Assembly: GCF_958450345.1 (NCBI RefSeq)
Contig: NC_088780.1
Span: 2,354,501-2,418,500, forward strand
Source of the DNA: Calliphora vicina
Lineage: Eukaryota; Arthropoda; Insecta; Diptera; Calliphoridae
Length of the DNA stretch: 64,000 nucleotides
Direction: 5' to 3'
Position numbers and translations under genes: made by a program
Notes under the pieces: generated by a model
What the model saw: only the letters and a program-made list of their open reading frames with translations
Databases searched by the model: none
Told to the model about the DNA's origin: nothing
In this document: piece after piece, positions 48,801 through 59,748 of the stretch
Layout: the number at the start of each line of letters is the position of its first letter
How positions within the stretch are numbered: the stretch's first letter is position 1

Positions 48801-51800
48801 AGCAGTAGTACAGCAATAACAACAACAACAACGTCTACAACATCATCGTCATCAACTTTACCATCGACATCAATGTATATTCCTACAAAACCATCATCAA
48901 CAACAACAACTTCTTCTACGACATCTACAAATTATAGTCAAAAACCAACAACAGCAGCGGCGTCTAAGCCAACTACAACAACAGCTGTTTTTCCAACTAA
49001 AACATCACAGAGACCAACATCCTCTCAGCGACCTTCTACGACTACGACTACGACAACAACAACAACATCCACAACTGCAGCGTCATCATCTCCGAACACG
49101 TTACCACCACATCATAATCTCAGCTCAATTGAATCAAATGAAATTGGTGATCACTTGGACATTGATAGCGCCACTATTAAGACCATATCTGCCGCTCGTA
49201 GTGGTAAGTTTCACTTCTTCTACAATGTTTATGTGTAAATTAATAAATCATTGTTTAAATAATAAACAAAAAGAAAAATCAATTCATTGTTTTGTTGATC
49301 TATAAAAATTATTGGACAAAATTACAGAATGTGGAACACCCGTTTTAACGCGACCGGAAACACGCATTGTAGGTGGTAAAAGTGCTGCGTTTGGACGTTG
49401 GCCTTGGCAGGTGTCAGTGCGTCGCACCTCTTTCTTTGGTTTTTCCAGTACACACCGATGTGGTGGGGCTCTTATAAATGAAAATTGGATTGCAACAGCA
49501 GGACACTGTGTTGATGAGTATGTAATTTTTATTTATAATAATAATTCTATCTATGTTAGCCCCTCGAACGTAGAATTTCTGAATACTATTTATACGTTTA
49601 AGGACCGTTAACTTTAAGTTAAGTTTACCTTTAAGTTAAGTTTTTATACTTAACGGCCCTTAAACGTATAAATAGTATTCAGCTAAGCTTGAATTTTATA
49701 TTACTAAAACTATTTTGGTTGCAAACAAATTGCGATCGAACGCTCGTATGTGTTTAAAAATGCAGTATTGTAAACATTTCTAGTTCATATTTCTACTAGT
49801 AGAGTTTATTGCATCTGTTAAGTTTTATTTGAATCGGAGCAAGAATTATTGTAGCTGTCAAAGTACATTTTTGTACTAGTAAAATTATCTTCAATGTTAC
49901 ATATTAACAAAAGCATTCAATTATCTGAATAGGTTCATTTAGAGAACTATTTTTAGTGACTAATTTATAATATGTGCCAGGCTTGATTCAAGGTTAGTGT
50001 TTGCAAACCGGTTAACCGAAAAACCGGATTTTCTTGATTTAACTGATTTAATTGGTTTTTATCACTTGGTTCATTCAAAACGATCTGATGATTTTACTAA
50101 ACGTTAATTTTCCATAAACTTGACTTGATTAGTGTGTTTTATTCTTTAAATTTAATTTTATTAATCATTTGTAAAAATTAATCAGGGTTATTCCTGTTCA
50201 CTTTCACCATTCACTGTATTTTTAGAAGCTAAGTACAACCTTAATTATATAATTATGAAAAAAATTATAAAAATATAAATAAAAATTATGCTTCCAAAAA
50301 TACGGTGAATGGTGAAAGTGAGAACATAAAGAACCCTGAATATTTATATTTATTAATCATTCCTGACTACAAAACTGAAAGTACCGATTTTACGTTTTCT
50401 ACGTAAAAAACATCGTTTAACCAAAAAACCGGTTTTTTATAAACACTATAAAAACGTATAAGTTATATTTACACAATTTATATTACTCATACGAGATGTC
50501 ATGAAAAAAAAACGAAAAAAAGAAATATTGCAAACGTGAATCTTCCTAAAATATATCGCACTGGTTCTTCAAAAGAGCGTCAACTCAAAAATTTAAAATG
50601 TTCAGTAGAAGCAAAAAACTATTTTATTTTCAATACATTACAATGAAACAACTGTACAGATACAACTGTATTTTTTGGCGAAAGAGTAGAGAAAGTGATT
50701 GCAGATTTTTATATTGGGTAGATATGACCACTGCACATCGATTTCTTGCAAAAAGTGAAAATTGAAAAATTTTGAGTTGACGCTCTTTAGAGGAACCAGT
50801 GCGATATGATAAATATCATAAACCTTTCACCATATATATACTTATGTCGATAATTTTGTCATTCCGTTGTAATTTCTACAATTTTTATAACCGAATATTT
50901 AAAACACAAGTTTTTCACAAAAAAAAGTATTTCTAATAAATATCCATGTTTACAAAATAAATATTTGAACTGCTGTTGGTTACCACATTACCTTACAAGA
51001 TCAGATGTGTCCAGTATGTGTTAGTTACATTTTACATTTTATGAGCTAGACATTAACAGAAAATATGAAACTGCGAAACATCGGTTAAGAAACATTATTA
51101 AATTTTCTAATATATATTATATTTTGATTTATTTAAACAAAAATGTATGCAAATTGTGTACTATATTGTAACAGATCCACAAAATTTCCAAAACACAGGA
51201 TATAATTTAATTGATTAATTGGTCCGACCAATAAATTTTGATCGAGGAGACAAAAAAAAGACACGTGTATCGGCGTTTTGAAAGTTTACATCTGAATTTC
51301 ATTTGAGGGCGGGTTAAAGTTTCCCAACTCTGGCACATTCTTATTGTTAATCTTCATAAGAAACCATACGATTCTTACATTTTAGGTATAAAATGTGTTC
51401 AGCAAAGTTATGTAAAATGTTACGGAGAATATTTTTGTAGAATATGTTAACCCTCTAAATCCTCAACACATGGGTCTTTTTTGTACTTCTTTTAAAAAAG
51501 AGCAACAAACACCATTAAAACATGGATTTAAGGGGTTAAAATGTTCCGCAAAAATATTTTCCGTAAAATTTTACTATAAGTTCCTGAATACACCAAAACG
51601 GAAAATTCAACTAGAAAGTCAGAAATAAGACAACAAAAGAGAGCTTAGGGTTAATTTCGCATTTGTTCTTTAAATGTTCTTTAAAATAAAATTCTTAATA
51701 AAAGCGAAATTAACCCTATGCTATCTTTTGTTATGCCTTTTTTCTGACTTTCTGGTTGAATTTTCCGTTTTGATGTATTCAGGGACTTATAGTAATATTT

Positions 51801-53256
51801 TACGTATAATTTTTTTGCAGAACAGTTTAACCCTTTCAATCCCTGCTTTAATGGTGGTTTTTGCATTTTTTAAAAGAAGGACAAAAAAGACCCATGCGTT
51901 GAGGATTTAGAGGGTTAACATATTCTACAAAAATATTCTTCGTAACATTTTACATAACTTTGCTAAACACATTTTATACCTAAAATGTAAGAATCATATG
52001 GTTTCTTATGAAGATTAACAATAAGAATGTGCCAAAGTTGGGAAACTTTAACCCGCCCTCAAATGAAATTCAGATGTAAACTTTCAAAACGCCGATACAC
52101 GTGTCTTTTTTTTTTGTCTCCTCTATCAAAATTTATTGGTCGGACCTTGTAATTTTGAAAAAAATTTGATTTTGTTGTATAGTGTTATAGTTACAATATT
52201 TATAAAATCCAGTTGTTTTGGGGTTGATTAAATGATTAAAAATCTTTTTTATCAATTTTGAGGAACCTTATATATAAATAGGCCACACGTTTTTTTGTGG
52301 TACACTTTTAAGTATGTTATTGTCCATCAATATTGATGAAACGTATACTATATGCTTTAAAAGGTTAGATGTGCACAATATAAAAAAAATATTTAAAAAT
52401 TCTTTCCATAAAAGTGGTAAAAAGCGGTCGAATTTCGGCCACCTGGCGATCCTAGTGAATATAAATTCCGTTTTTACGATACATATTTTTAAACCATGTT
52501 TTCCATATTTTTTTACAGTTTATTAATTTCGCAAATTCGCATACGTGTGGGCGAGTACGATTTCTCTCACGTCCAGGAACAATTACCCTACATTGAAAGA
52601 GGTGTTGCCAAAAAGGTTGTGCACCCATTATACAATTTCTTTACATATGAATATGATTTGGCTCTGGTTAAATTAGAGCAACCACTAGAATTTGCACCTC
52701 ATGTAAGTCCTATATGTCTACCGCAAACAGACAGTTTGCTAATCGGCATGAACGCGACAGTAACTGGTTGGGGTAGACTTAGCGAAGGAGGCACATTGCC
52801 CTCTGTTTTACAAGAGGTATGTAAATAAATATAGAATTATAAATGTATGCATATAAAAACACTTTATCTCATTCTACTTTTTATAATGTGAATAGGTTTC
52901 GGTACCAATTGTTAGTAATGACAATTGCAAAAGTATGTTCCTAAGAGCAGGAAGACAAGAATTTATACCGGAAATATTTTTATGTGCTGGTTACGAGACT
53001 GGAGGACAAGATTCTTGTCAAGGTGATTCCGGTGGTCCTCTACAGGTGTGTTTGTTAATATTTATTATAGTCCGAACCTATAATATAACTATAATTTGAT
53101 TTATGTATATTTTGTTTGTAGGTAAAATCTCAAGATGGTCGTTATTTTTTGGCTGGCATTATATCGTGGGGAATAGGCTGTGCTGAGGCCAACTTGCCTG
53201 GCGTTTGTACGCGTATTTCAAAATTCGTGCCTTGGATTATTGAAAATGTAACGTGA
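45888..53256 (+). CDS. Sb: Stubble, type II transmembrane serine protease
   Basis: Eight coding exons, all with GT/AG introns, join in frame: 45888-46789, 47272-47519, 47660-48024, 48720-49203, 49328-49517, 52519-52816, 52896-53045, 53122-53256 (stop TGA). The product is 923 aa. In order it has a basic cytoplasmic tail, a single membrane anchor at about 112-141 (no cleavable signal; type II), a six-cysteine clip-like knot at 221-257 (CMFVWECIKSEGRHVGMC inside), a long Ser/Thr/Pro/Gln-rich stem to about 660, then a trypsin-like domain. The activation site is R679|IVGG; the triad is H726 (TAGHC), D776 (YDLALVK) and S874 (GDSGGP), with D868 giving Arg/Lys specificity. It matches Drosophila Stubble, which remodels apical matrix and acts with Rho1 signalling in leg, wing and bristle morphogenesis. 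The stem seems longer than in Drosophila (about 790 aa in all). An acceptor at 45865-45866 implies a 5' non-coding exon. Only the exact donor choice at 49517/49518 needed homology. Confidence 0.96.
49579..49682. mobile_element. 104-bp hairpin MITE in Sb intron 5
   Basis: Two 33-bp arms, CTGAATACTATTTATACGTT... and ...AACGTATAAATAGTATTCAG, pair with a single mismatch around a 38-nt centre. It lies only 61 bp after the donor of the exon carrying the catalytic His. Structure and style match the palindromic MITE at 30114-30246 (ACTTTAAGTTAAG-like centre). Confidence 0.78.
49995..50448. mobile_element. hAT-like MITE with TAGTGTTTG ends
   Basis: TAGTGTTTGCAAACCGGTTA at the left is answered by ACCGGTTTTTTATAAACACTA-type sequence at the right. 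The AACCGGTT-rich subterminal sequence recalls the element at 29982-31203. It contains the nested MITE 50182-50339. Flanks show no target duplication. Confidence 0.65.
50182..50339. mobile_element. 158-bp palindromic MITE nested at 49995-50448
   Basis: TCAGGGTTATTCCTGTTCAC and CTTTCACCATTCACTGTATT at the left are answered by AATACGGTGAATGGTGAAAG and AACCCTGA at the right, arms of about 55 bp around an AT-rich centre. Confidence 0.78.
50557..50803. mobile_element. 247-bp MITE with CGCACTGGTTC ends
   Basis: CGCACTGGTTCTTCAAAAGA... and its inverse ...CTTTAGAGGAACCAGTGCG form about 38-bp terminal inverted repeats (shared AGCGTCAACTCAAAA). ATAT adjoins both ends. Non-coding. Confidence 0.8.
51221..52146. 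mobile_element. 926-bp fold-back element in Sb intron 5
   Basis: The element starts GGTCCGACCAATAAATTTTG and ends AAAATTTATTGGTCGGACC. The two arms, about 430 bp each, remain almost complementary from the ends to the middle: GCCGATACACGTGTCTTTTT answers AAAGACACGTGTATCGGCG, AAACTTTAACCCGCCCTCAA answers TTGAGGGCGGGTTAAAGTTT (part of the left arm), and GCGAAATTAACCCTATGCTA answers the left-arm copy near 51644-51660. The central spacer is only about 30-40 bp. The open frames at 51674-51910 and 51681-51866 lie in the arms and are not genes. It is in the intron between the His and Asp exons and would be transcribed with Sb. Confidence 0.88.
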
Positions 53257-53868
53257 TAAGCTTTCCACTATCTAGCCACAAATATAAAATATTATTATTT
53301 TTATTATTATTATTATTTTTATTATCAATGATTACTATGATTACTAATCAAACGTGTAAATATCTAAAACTCAATTGTTGAAATATTGTTTTATTTTTAT
53401 TATTTTTCTAAAATTCTCATTTATTATTCTTATTTAATTTACGTGTGATTTTATTTATTTATTATATGTATTAAAATGTAGTTAGACACAATTATTATTG
53501 CTCAATTATGTAATTCAATTCTCATCAATGAAATTCTATTCAAATTCTTCTCAAATAATTTATAAAAAAATTTAAATCCATTCCAGCTGTATATAGTATT
53601 ACATAAATACATACATACATACTTACTATACATGAATATTATGTATTATTATTTATATATGAAACAACAAAAAAAAACACTTGAGAGTCATTTTTAGCTT
53701 AAAATTCAATTGTAAAGAATTATTGTAATGTTTTCTAGTATTATTAAGTGAATTTATTTTTTATTTATAAAAAGGACCATAATAATTAAAATAAAAACAA
53801 AAAACATATATTGTCTTGCCCAAAGAAGGAAAAAAACAAAAACAAGGATTATAATTCAATTATATATC

Positions 53869-53874
53869 AATAAA
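53869..53874 (+). terminator. Sb: Candidate Sb polyadenylation signal
   Basis: AATAAA, about 615 bp after the Sb stop codon, followed within 30 bp by TTTTTGAG and T-rich sequence. Another AATAAA at about 53790 is an alternative. The intervening 3' untranslated region is AT-rich with a TTATTATTATT run at 53288-53325. Confidence 0.5.
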
Positions 53875-54099
53875 AAGTTTTTGAGTTAACAATTTCTGTT
53901 TTATTTATTGAAAATATTTAAGTGTTGAAATGACTATGAGTAGTTAATTAATCAAAGTGGATCATGGGAAACTTTTAATTTTTTAATACCTACATAAAGT
54001 TAAAAAAGAGATGAGCTAATTTTTAGAATGATTAGTGTAAAATTATGTATTTTTATTTTATCGTAGTTCACCTATGTTTGTATAAAAGCAAGTTAAAAG

Positions 54100-54665
54100 C
54101 ATAGATGACAACTAGATAGGTATCCATAGGAGCCAAATGGATACTGAGGATACCAATCTGCTCAGTATCACTTTCTGAGTCGATTAAGCGATGTCTGTCC
54201 GTCCGTCCATGTAAACCTTGTAATCAAACTACAGGTCGCAATTTCAAAGATAATTCGACAAATTATGGTAAAAGCTTTTCTATTGCCCCAAGACAAATCC
54301 TATTGAATTTGTTTAAAATCGGTCCATTATTTCTAATAGCCCCTATACGATTGCCCTATCTGAAAATAGTTAAACTCTCATAAATATCTTAGTTATATGT
54401 ATAGATATCCAAATCAAATTCAGTACAAATAAGTTTATACTATAAGACAAACTCGCACTACCAAATTTTGTGACGATCGGTCCATAAGTCTCCCATATAA
54501 GGCTTACTTCACTTTAACTAGCATAAATCTCTTAAACATTTTGGTATTCAAATAAAATTCAATACAAATTAGTTTCATATATACACAAAACATGCCACCC
54601 ACTTTTATGGCGATTGGTTCATAATTAGTCATAGCTCCCATATACATATGTAATTTAATATAGAG
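54100..54665 (-). repeat. Dispersed repeat family B, copy 3
   Basis: This is the inverse of the phrases in copies 1 and 2: CAATCTGCTCAGTATCACTT near 54155, ATGTAAACCTTGTAATCAAA near 54209, ATCGGTCCATTATTTCTAAT near 54321 and GCGATTGGTTCATAATTAGT near 54611. It lies about 230 bp beyond the likely end of Sb. Confidence 0.75.
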
Positions 54666-56330
54666 GCAAAATTCAACAGATAAATTTCACCAACTAAAAA
54701 ATATTAAAACAAGAACACGTCAGATTGAGTTTTTACGTAAAGTCAATGTCAAAACTTGTATGAAACAAAATCATACTCGAAATATGTATATTCAATTAAC
54801 ACTCAGTATGAATAATTTATTTAAACTATTTATGATGGATTTCTAGAGTACCAAATTTCATATGATTAATGAAATGAAATGTCACAACAAATTTCATTTT
54901 TATTTCTTCCATTATTAATATATTTTTTATATTTAACATGCACACGATTTTTACAAACATACGAGAATTTAATTTAAAAACTAGCGCTAAAAAAGTGAAA
55001 CTTATTTGAACATAGATAGACATGTCGGTTTCTATCGAAACAAAAAAATATGAAAAATTACATTTCACGTTTATTTGTTGCCTGAAGGTATGTATATTCT
55101 TTTTTATAAACATCTTTCATTATCAATTTAATAAAAATGATAATTGGCAAATAAAAAAAACAAAACTTGTTGGAGGTTCTTTATCCTAAGGCATTTCAAA
55201 AATAAGTGCTAAGTAACACAAATGTTTTATACTTAAGTTTTGATAATACATACATACATTTACCGGTAGACTAGATAAATAACATTAGGGGTATAACCAA
55301 TATTGCCAAAGTGCTGGTAGAATTAATGTGGGACTTGGTATAAAATTACAAGCCAACTTAAAAAGAATAAGAAAAATATTCAGATTTCAGATTTTTGCAA
55401 AAATGTAAATTTTTACATTTTTCATAATCAAATTATGTTTGTAATTTTTGTTTTGGGAAACTGTAATCAAATAATATTTCCCAGTTCTATATATATTTTA
55501 TCATGATAAACGTCAAAATGGTTGTCAAGATAAAAAATTATCAGGTATAGTCTCCATTTATTAGTATTATTGCTTCGTTATGACAAAATTGTTAGTGCTT
55601 TTGCTCAGACAAATTTGTCTTGGCAACAAACGGGATTAATTGTTATGATAAATATTTGTCAAGTATAGGACATTTCTAACATAATTAATTTATTTATGGC
55701 CTTTCATTCACATTACTAATTCAGCACAGATTTTTCAGCACTAATTTTTTACTATTAATAATTTGGCGAAATGCACTCAAATATTTTCAAAATTAAGAAA
55801 CTAAAAGTTTCCCCAAAGATTTCGTTAGATAGAAAAAAATGTATACGAAGCCGACTTTCGATATACCCGGGGCAGAATATTAAAAAATTTGTTTGCGTAA
55901 TTTTGTTAATTCCACTAGCAAAATTAAAATACAAAAATATATGACATAATCTATTGAAAATATTCAAGATTTTAATAAGTTGGGGAACTCAATGAGTTCC
56001 ATTATTATAGATAGCATTTTGAAAACCTCAATTTCATATTTTTTTTAAAAAAATAGCAAAATAACAAAATTACTTCAATAATATTTAAAAAAAACCCTAA
56101 TTCTCGATTATTTTTTATGTAGTTCTGGGATACTGGGGATTGTCCAAAATTTAAAAAATGTGTCTTTTTGCTTTAATATAACAAAAACATAACAAATTAA
56201 ATCTGTTTCGATAACATTGCTTTACCGTTACTTTATCGGTTTCTAAATAAGTTTGTAAAAAGCGATTGAGTACAGTACATTATCTGTCAACTTTAGATAA
56301 AATTTTATTAATAATAGTTGATAGTTTTTA
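54666..56330. other. Intergenic DNA, no gene seen
   Basis: AT-rich spacer between Sb and Mic26-27. Frames on the - strand (55113-54826, 55967-55755) are short, and I recognise no motif in them. Confidence 0.45.
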
Positions 56331-56543
56331 ACACTAAGAAAGGTGACTGCATCACTACAACAATACAAAAACAACAGGTACTTTGTTTTTGTTAAAAAGT
56401 AGGTGAACTGTCAAAGTTGCCTGTTGTTGTTTTTGCTTTTGGGTTTGTTGTATTTTTCGCCACAACAACCACAAGTGAATTGACAATTCAAACTGAATAA
56501 AAAAAATGATCAGCTGTTTCATCGCAGTCACCTTTCTAAGTGT
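56331..56543. mobile_element. 213-bp MITE with ACACTAAGAAAGGTGACTGC ends
   Basis: ACACTAAGAAAGGTGACTGC at the left is matched in inverse by GCAGTCACCTTTCTAAGTGT at the right with one mismatch. The interior has opposed ACAACAACAGG-type and CCTGTTGTTG-type segments. No target duplication was found. Confidence 0.78.
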
Positions 56544-57654
56544 GCCCTGGTGTATACTTTATTAATATGAATTGACATTTTTTTGTAATTGTCTGTTATA
56601 TTATATAAATCGGGAAAATTATGAAAAAAAAAACAGTTTTTCATGAGGCACATCCACAGAACTCTATAGAATAGACTGGTTATTGCGTGGATTTAGTTTT
56701 TTTTCTATAAAACATTATAAATTGAGTCACAAAGTTGTGAAGAGTTGTGTCAACATACTGAAGTTATAGGCTTTATAAATTATTTAAATTATTTTTAGTA
56801 CGAGATACCTTTATCTCAACAAATTTTGATGAGGCACATCGAAGATCCTTCGTAAAAGCTTTGTTGGCAAACGTTATCCCAAAATCGAGGGCGCTATTAA
56901 AAATATACGAAATTTGCAGATTTAATCGTTGTTAGAAAAGCATCTACATATATATAATCTCTTTTAGTGTTGTAGCCTATATTTATTTAGCTAAATTCAA
57001 AAATACCTTTATAAACCGTTCGCCTCATCTAAAATATGTGTATTTCGAGATTAAAAATTTTAGATTTCAAGTAATATAGAATACTAGATATATTTATTTT
57101 GAATGTTAAAACTAACGTAATACAAATATTTTTTATCCTAAAACATTAAATTAAAAAATTATTTTTTCCATATTTTTAAAATCACAATAACTTTTGGGCC
57201 GATTCCCCTAAAGTACTTCTTTTTTGTGTTTTGCCCATAATCTTTTCAGATTATCGCTATTAAAAATTAGCAAAATCAGTTCAGAAATTAATTATACATA
57301 CTATGTATGTACTTCAATAATACTTACTTAGATAGGTTTTAGGGAGCTTGTATTTAAATAATATTAATAAAATGTTATGCTCGACTTTAAATTAACATGA
57401 TGCTACTGATGTATTTTTTATTTAATATCACTCATTTAACTATTATTAAGCAAGATTTTTCTTTGCTAGAAATATTATTTTTTTCTTTAACTTACTCCTT
57501 AAATATGACTTGAAAAGTACTTTGCCTAATGACATCTTAAATAAAATAACACAGTATAATTTGTTTGTCGTCATATCGCTGTTTACTTTATAATTTTCGT
57601 CGAATTATTTTATGACATTGTTAAATCTTTTTCAATTTAAACGACAGGTCGAAT
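56544..57654. other. Spacer downstream of Mic26-27
   Basis: No gene is seen. It should contain the 3' untranslated region of Mic26-27 (read on the - strand); a TTTATTTAAT at about 57418, i.e. AATAAA on the - strand, is a possible but distant poly(A) signal. Confidence 0.4.
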
Positions 57655-58427
57655 CTACTTTTTTTCGGGGAATAAAGCTTCCTTTGCTTCGTCGTATAAA
57701 TCAATAACTAGGAATTTTATATCTTCCAAACTTGTTGGAAATTTAGTGATGGGTTCAACTGGTACTTCGTCGCCTGGTTTAACACCTTTTACGAAATTGT
57801 AGGCAATAGCATAACCTTTGCGAGCTTCAAAAAGTGCTTCTTTAGCAAATTGTTCAGCTTGTCTTGGATAGCATAGGGAAGCGACCGCACCAGCACCAAC
57901 TGTGGTGTAGAGAACTTTTTTGATGAAACCTCCACGGGCAGCAAATATAAAACCAGACAAACCACCAATTGCTATAGCACCAGTACGGGGCATAAGATTA
58001 TGTGGCTGATTCAAGTAGTCAATGGTAGATTGTGTTTGCTCCTTAGCTTGATTTACATACTCATCAATGGTTTCCTTTTGTTTAGACAGCAAATTGTAGC
58101 CGGCTTGAACTTCCGTGCGTACAGCTCGAACACCAGATTCAATAGCATCACGAGCTGGTGAATTAACTGCTACATGACTTTTTTTCTGTGGCCTGTAATT
58201 ATAGGTAATAATTTAATGTCCCAAAGTCCAAACAATGCATTTAAATTTGCTTACTTATTGTATGAATGCAATGGAGCGTATAACGGCAGTTCGTTAGCCT
58301 TACAATGATAGTGGGCCAAATCATTCACTGAATCTTGTTTGTTAGATTCAGAGCCAGAGCTAGCATTTTGGACAGCGACGGCTGCCAACAGAGTTGATGT
58401 TGGCAAAGTAACACACTTGCGAAACAT
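57655..58427 (-). CDS. Mic26-27: MICOS subunit Mic26/Mic27 (apolipoprotein O family)
   Basis: Two coding exons on the - strand, 58427-58255 and 58192-57655, joined across a 62-bp intron (donor GTAAGC, acceptor TTACAG), give 236 aa. The start is ATG at 58427 (MFRKCVTLPTSTLLAAVAVQ), an N-terminus fitting a mitochondrial or membrane-inserting leader. An Apolipoprotein O-type core follows: an amphipathic helix rich in Gln/Glu (KQKETIDEYVNQAKEQTQST, about 95-114), two hydrophobic segments near 127-143 (GAIAIGGLSGFIFAARGG) and 151-167 (VLYTTVGAGAVASLCYP), then a charged C-terminus ending FPEKK. In the family this protein sits in the inner mitochondrial membrane in the MICOS complex, shaping cristae junctions together with cardiolipin. 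It is divergent to the TBC gene. The reading frame is intact, and the family call is strong. Confidence 0.92.
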
Positions 58428-59748
58428 TTTGTATTGAGTATTTTTTATTCGTTTGATTTTGTTTCAAACCACTCACAAACTCTAAACCAAACACTATGAA
58501 CAGACGAAGTATTTAATGGTGTTTACTTCCAAATGACCCGCAACTGGTAGTAATAAATATTTTATAAGATTACAGTTAATTAAATAAACTTCTAAAATAA
58601 AACTTTTTTTTTACAATATTTTCACCTGAATTGCATAACGAATGACAGTTCCCTGACATGGCATTGCCAACACAAAATTCTACAAACACACATTATTTAC
58701 AGAGCTGTATTTATCACAAAATAACTATTAAATTATTAAACAAATTAATGTAGATTTTAAATATATAATGAAGAATAATGTAATAATAATGTATTTACAT
58801 GCGTTTAGTTGTACTAAAAAAATTATTTATTTTCATTCATTATTCAAAAGTAACATAATAACAGGGTGTTTCACATTGTGCAATACTTTAAAACTTGGCA
58901 ACACTAGTATATTTTTACTTTGACAATTTCAATCGTACTTCCCTTTAGAAAAAAACCCTTTGGTTTTAATTAATTAAAAATAAGCATATAAACAAATATA
59001 AATCAATTAATTATGATAAATTTAGATAAGTATACAAAAGCAACAACAAAATGCATTATTGTCAAACCAGACGCATTCAATAGAAAGCAAATCGAAAACT
59101 GAGGCATGAATTGAAGGCGAAGAAGAAAGTGTATACAAAAAGCAATAAATGATTGAAATACTCCCACCAAAAAATTAATAAATTATTACAAAAATTTATA
59201 ACACACTAACCGGTAGGCCACTGTTTGAAATTAAAAAGCGATATATAATATCGTAACATTCATCGCAATTACAAAATCGTACTAACAACATAATGTCACA
59301 GTGAAAATTAGTTTGTTCTTTAGTCAGTAAGTATACATACCCCCACCCAGGAAAGAAACAATTCTTAAGGTAATTATAACTCATTGTATCCTACTTATTT
59401 CTAACAAAGAAAATTGTGTTTAAATCTAATGTATTGTCTTTCTTGTTTTCTTTTCAGAAGAAACATAATTCTCACACTATAACCTGCTTTTCCATTTACA
59501 GATACAAATAGTTTGCCAAAGATTGTTTTTATTCCATCTATAAGTTATTTTATAATAATTGGTGGTGGTATTGTCTTCAAATCGTAATAGCGGTGGAGTA
59601 CTACACTTTTATTTCTTACAAAACAAACGAATTCGTTATCTAAGACATTAAAAAGAATTGATTTTGTTTATCAATCAGCCAGTCAGTCAATTGCCGATTA
59701 AGTAATTTATTTTGAAAAAGGAAAGCAGCTTAAATAATAAACATTCTT
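58428..59748. promoter_or_regulatory. Divergent promoter region of Mic26-27 and the TBC gene
   Basis: The two genes start 1.3 kb apart on opposite strands. TTGGCAACACTAG (58894-58906) resembles the fly core-promoter motif 1 (GGTCACACTR) with two differences, and a similar ATTGCCAACACAA is at 58664-58676. TCAGTC at 59683-59688, 61 bp before the TBC ATG, fits an initiator (TCAKTY). A small frame near 59012-59101 is discussed among the findings. No microsatellite or transposon occupies the region, consistent with functional constraint. Confidence 0.4.

Noticed and set aside
51674..51910. Open frames within the Sb intron fold-back
   Set aside because: They fall in the complementary arms of the fold-back, exist on both strands and contain no transposase motif.
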